From Blastocatellia bacterium UBA7656 (GTDB lineage Bacteria > Acidobacteriota > Blastocatellia > UBA7656), in contig DLHY01000007.1 in assembly GCA_002483445.1 (NCBI GenBank), forward strand, positions 214,173 to 278,172: DNA of 64,000 nucleotides, in the 5' to 3' direction. Within the stretch, counting starts at the first letter, position 1, and every line of letters begins with the position of its first letter. Of this stretch, positions 61,496 through 64,000 are shown in pieces. The translations under genes and the position numbers were made by a program. The notes beneath the pieces are model-generated. The model did no database searches. It was not told the DNA's origin and worked only from the letters and a program-made list of their open reading frames with translations.

Positions 61496-62824
61496 ATGAA
61501 CAAGTCTGCCCTGATAAGAGAAGCCGCCCGGCGCGCGGGGATAAATATCAGACAGGCTGGGCGAGGAGTCGAAGCGACGCTTGAAGTGATAGCGCGCGAG
61601 CTTGGCCGGAGACGCGAGGTCACGATAGAGGGGCTGGGCCAGATCAAGCTCGAAATCAAGAGAGCAGAATTGCTTCCCCCTCTCAGCCAGAGCAATCCAC
61701 AATCCGTTCCGGCAGGCAAAGCTGATCAAGAGGCCGACCATGCCGGAGGCGAAGAGTTTGACTCATACAAAATCCAATTCGGAGGAGATATGAAAGAGAA
61801 GAAAGAATCCGATGCCAACGATGAGACGGATGTCTCGGATACGGCCATAGGTCTCGACGTGGGAACGAGCCGCGTGGTTCTGGCCACAGGCGCGGCTGAA
61901 AATGCGAGAACTGTGGATGAACTCAATGCCTTCATCGCTCTGCCCTATTCGAAACTTACGGAGCGAATCTTCAAACAGAAAAACGTCCCCTATCAACTCA
62001 ACGGCGGCACAGAGCTTCAGGTCTACGGCAACGAAGCGGCGCGATTCGCCAACGTCTTCAACATCGAAGTGCGACGCCCGATGAGCGGCGGCACACTCAA
62101 CCCCACTGAAGAACAATCGATGAACGTGCTTCAAGCAATATTTCAATTTCTGCTGGGCAAGGCTCCCAAGACGAAGAACCTGCGCTTCAGCGTTCCGGGC
62201 GAACTCAGCGATGGCGGCTCGTCGGATCTGGTCTATCACGAAGCGATGCTCAAGAAAACCATCGATGCGATGGGCTACAATTCCAAAGCCGTCAACGAGG
62301 GACTGGCGGTCGTATTCGCCGAACTTGAAGCGGAAAACTTCACCGGCATAGGCATAAGCTGCGGCGGAGGGATGTGCAACGTGGCTTTGGCGTTTATGTC
62401 GATGCCTGTGATCACCTTCTCGACGACCAAAGCAGGCGATTACATAGACCAGAGCGTCTCCTCGGTGACGGGCGAGACAGCGAATGTGGTTCGAACGATC
62501 AAGGAATCGAGTCTCGATCTTGGGCGCGCTCCACAAAACAAATTCGAAGAGGCTTTTCATACCTACTACGACAACCTGATCAATTCTCTGGTCGATTCGC
62601 TTCGCAACGCGCTGGCCGATACGAAGAATCTGCCCAAGATCACCGAAGCCATACCGATTGTTTTGAGCGGCGGGACGGCCTGCCCGCGCGGGTTCGATCA
62701 GAAATTCCGAAAGGCCATAGAGCGCGAAAGATTCCCGCTTCGCATTTCTTCTATCCGCATGGCCTCAGACCCGCTGACGGCGACCGCTCGCGGATGCCTC
62801 ATCGCAGCGATGTACGACGCATAG
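61496..62824 (+). CDS. HU-like domain fused to an actin-like ATPase
   Basis: 442 aa. Residues 1-60 align by eye with the N-terminal half of HU/IHF proteins (MNKSALIREAARRAG, then TIEGLGQIKLEIKRAE), but the DNA-binding beta arm is short (SNPQSVPAGKA). A linker (~61-100) leads to an actin/Hsp70-like ATPase with phosphate-1 loop GLDVGTSRVVLA, phosphate-2 GISCGGGMCNVAL and adenosine loop IVLSGGTACPRGF. A second start exists at 61790 with GGAGGAGAT before the ATG, at the ATPase boundary, so two products may be made. It is the third gene after SPOR and amidase genes; a role in cell division or segregation is inference. Confidence 0.85.
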   Translation: MNKSALIREAARRAGINIRQAGRGVEATLEVIARELGRRREVTIEGLGQIKLEIKRAELLPPLSQSNPQSVPAGKADQEADHAGGEEFDSYKIQFGGDMKEKKESDANDETDVSDTAIGLDVGTSRVVLATGAAENARTVDELNAFIALPYSKLTERIFKQKNVPYQLNGGTELQVYGNEAARFANVFNIEVRRPMSGGTLNPTEEQSMNVLQAIFQFLLGKAPKTKNLRFSVPGELSDGGSSDLVYHEAMLKKTIDAMGYNSKAVNEGLAVVFAELEAENFTGIGISCGGGMCNVALAFMSMPVITFSTTKAGDYIDQSVSSVTGETANVVRTIKESSLDLGRAPQNKFEEAFHTYYDNLINSLVDSLRNALADTKNLPKITEAIPIVLSGGTACPRGFDQKFRKAIERERFPLRISSIRMASDPLTATARGCLIAAMYDA

Positions 62825-62856
62825 AAAAAAGCCGGTTCGGGAGATCGAACCGGCCT
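62825..62856. terminator. Bidirectional terminator
   Basis: A 9-bp stem (GCCGGTTCG / CGAACCGGC) with GGAGAT loop. AAAAAA before it gives a good T-run for the minus-strand HYR gene; the plus-strand side is less T-rich. Confidence 0.75.
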
Positions 62857-62926
62857 TCATTCATTCTGCAAACCGATAATAATCGAGGGCAGCCTCGCGG
62901 CTGCCCTTACGCTTGAGCGCGCAGCT

Positions 62927-63994
62927 TCAAGGAGTACACGGAGCAACGATGCTGTCTCTGGTGTTAGAGTCTATGATCGTACACTTCACCGTACCGGGCG
63001 GCATCTGCAACACTCCCTGTCCCTTCTTCTGACACGTGTCATAGGTCACTGTCAGCCTCCTGTCCGGCGGGTTGTGCGTCAAAGTCAACACGCATCCTTT
63101 CTTCACTATCGTTCCCCTTCCTGTCACGATCATCCCTCCGCAGCAGATCATGTAATCTCCTGTCAGCGTGTTGATGAATATGCTCCCTCCTCCGCTGTCG
63201 CTCGTTATCGCCTGATCGAACGTCGTCACCACGAAACTGCACATCGCACTGTTGCCTGCCGCGTCCGTCGCAGTGCAAGTCACCGTCGTGAACCCTGCCG
63301 GGAACGTTGATCCGCTAGCCGGATTGCACACGACCATCGCTCCCGGACAATTATCCGCGAATGTCGGCGGCGGATAATTGACCACTCCCGGAGGAGCGAC
63401 CTGAGTTGGCGGACAGGAGATTGTCGGCGGATCGTCATCTACGACTGTCACGGTGAACGAGCAGTTCCCCATGTTCGCGGATGAGTCTGTAGCCGTGCAG
63501 TTGACCGTCGTCACTCCCTTAGGGAATGCCGTCCCTGATGGCGGTGTGCAGGTCGGAGTCATCGTCCCGTCGCAATTGTCCATCGATGTCGCAGTGTAGT
63601 TCACAACAGCGGAACACAAACCGCCCGCCGTGCCTGTCATTACAGGCGACGGGCAAGTCACGACTGGCGGATCATCATCGACGACCGTCACAGTGAATGA
63701 GCAGTTGCCCATGTTCGATGATGAATCAGTCGCCGTGCAACTTACTGTCGTCGTCCCTTTCGGGAAGGTCGAGCCGGATGGAGGCGTGCAGACAGGAGTC
63801 AGCGACCCGTCGCAGTTGTCCATAGCCGTAGCGGTGAAATTCACCACAGCAGAGCAGGCGTTGCTCGCCGTTCCCGTCATCACGGGCGACGGGCAGGTGA
63901 CAACAGGCGCGTCATCATCGTTGACCGTGACCGTAAACGAGCAACTGCCCATGTTCGATGATGAATCAGTCGCCGTGCAACTTACTGTCGTCAC
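62927..63994 (-). CDS. HYR-repeat surface protein, N-terminal part outside window
   Basis: 355 aa visible; the frame is open at the right edge, so the N-terminus lies beyond the window. Residues ~1-255 are four HYR-type Ig modules of ~82 residues (TTVSCTATDSSSNMGNCSFT repeated nearly word for word, DNCDGS-TP-CTPPSG). The last ~100 residues (from ~265) are a separate beta domain with four cysteines (YMICCGGMIVTGRGTIVKKG, VKCTIIDSN). HYR proteins are extracellular, often giant, and used for adhesion. The DNA repeats are nearly identical, so their number could be affected by assembly. Confidence 0.9.
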   Translation of the reverse strand: MTTVSCTATDSSSNMGSCSFTVTVNDDDAPVVTCPSPVMTGTASNACSAVVNFTATAMDNCDGSLTPVCTPPSGSTFPKGTTTVSCTATDSSSNMGNCSFTVTVVDDDPPVVTCPSPVMTGTAGGLCSAVVNYTATSMDNCDGTMTPTCTPPSGTAFPKGVTTVNCTATDSSANMGNCSFTVTVVDDDPPTISCPPTQVAPPGVVNYPPPTFADNCPGAMVVCNPASGSTFPAGFTTVTCTATDAAGNSAMCSFVVTTFDQAITSDSGGGSIFINTLTGDYMICCGGMIVTGRGTIVKKGCVLTLTHNPPDRRLTVTYDTCQKKGQGVLQMPPGTVKCTIIDSNTRDSIVAPCTP

Positions 63995-64000
63995 TCCCTT

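Overview
The window looks like chromosomal DNA from a GC-rich, aerobic, Gram-negative-type soil or freshwater bacterium. The mix is most like Acidobacteriota (class Blastocatellia is my best guess): FecR/Ig, HYR and VIT-VWA surface proteins, a DUF3352-type protein with a relative, a PEGA-containing Ser/Thr kinase, a caspase-TPR protein, a 2550-residue TPR protein, and split cytochrome b genes beside an A-type cytochrome c oxidase. This placement is inference from gene content; no rRNA or tRNA gene was seen.

Layout. (1) 1-6.7 kb: the tail of a secreted protein, a FecR/Big-1 protein, an ECF sigma factor fused to ankyrin repeats with an ankyrin-repeat secreted partner, and a secreted caspase-TPR protein. 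(2) 6.8-23.7 kb: a ferredoxin, then a very long minus-strand respiratory cluster. In transcription order it runs Rieske protein, cytochrome b (two genes), 8-haem membrane cytochrome c, cupredoxin-like lipoprotein, ctaA, ctaB, cox subunits II, I, III, III and IV, a small CxxC membrane protein, DUF420, a membrane protein and a HEAT-repeat membrane protein. It would carry electrons from quinol to oxygen and make its own haem A. (3) 23.8-27.9 kb: a glutaredoxin, an IS630 remnant, an ankyrin lipoprotein and a di-haem cytochrome, which may be an acquired block. (4) 28-35.9 kb: a subtilase, a lipoprotein, a SanA/YdcF-type protein, a DUF3352-like protein, a DUF433 antitoxin-like protein and two palindromic mobile-looking elements. 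(5) 36-52 kb: the giant TPR protein, a RAYT/Y1 transposase between perfect 30-bp inverted hairpins, a VIT-VWA protein and a beta-propeller (operon), pgsA, a four-helix-bundle protein set between inverted repeat arrays, and a DUF3352 protein. (6) 52.3-62.8 kb: a signalling and envelope block with a zinc-ribbon protein, a zinc ribbon-pseudokinase-PP2C fusion, a PEGA Ser/Thr kinase, a PilZ protein, a zinc ribbon-SPOR protein, a membrane-anchored peptidoglycan amidase, and an HU-like domain fused to an actin-like ATPase. (7) 62.9-64 kb: the 3' end of an HYR-repeat adhesin.

The most unusual feature is dispersed rather than one gene. At least 16 spacers carry arrays of 7-, 8- or 9-bp units. Most are built as (unit)n-loop-(reverse-complement unit)n, so the spacer would fold into a long hairpin in RNA or single-stranded DNA. 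A small vocabulary of words recurs at distant loci. The arrays begin at or inside stop codons, or end within about 5-25 bp of start codons, and they nearly fill the longer spacers inside the respiratory operon. One pair of arrays brackets the four-helix-bundle gene.
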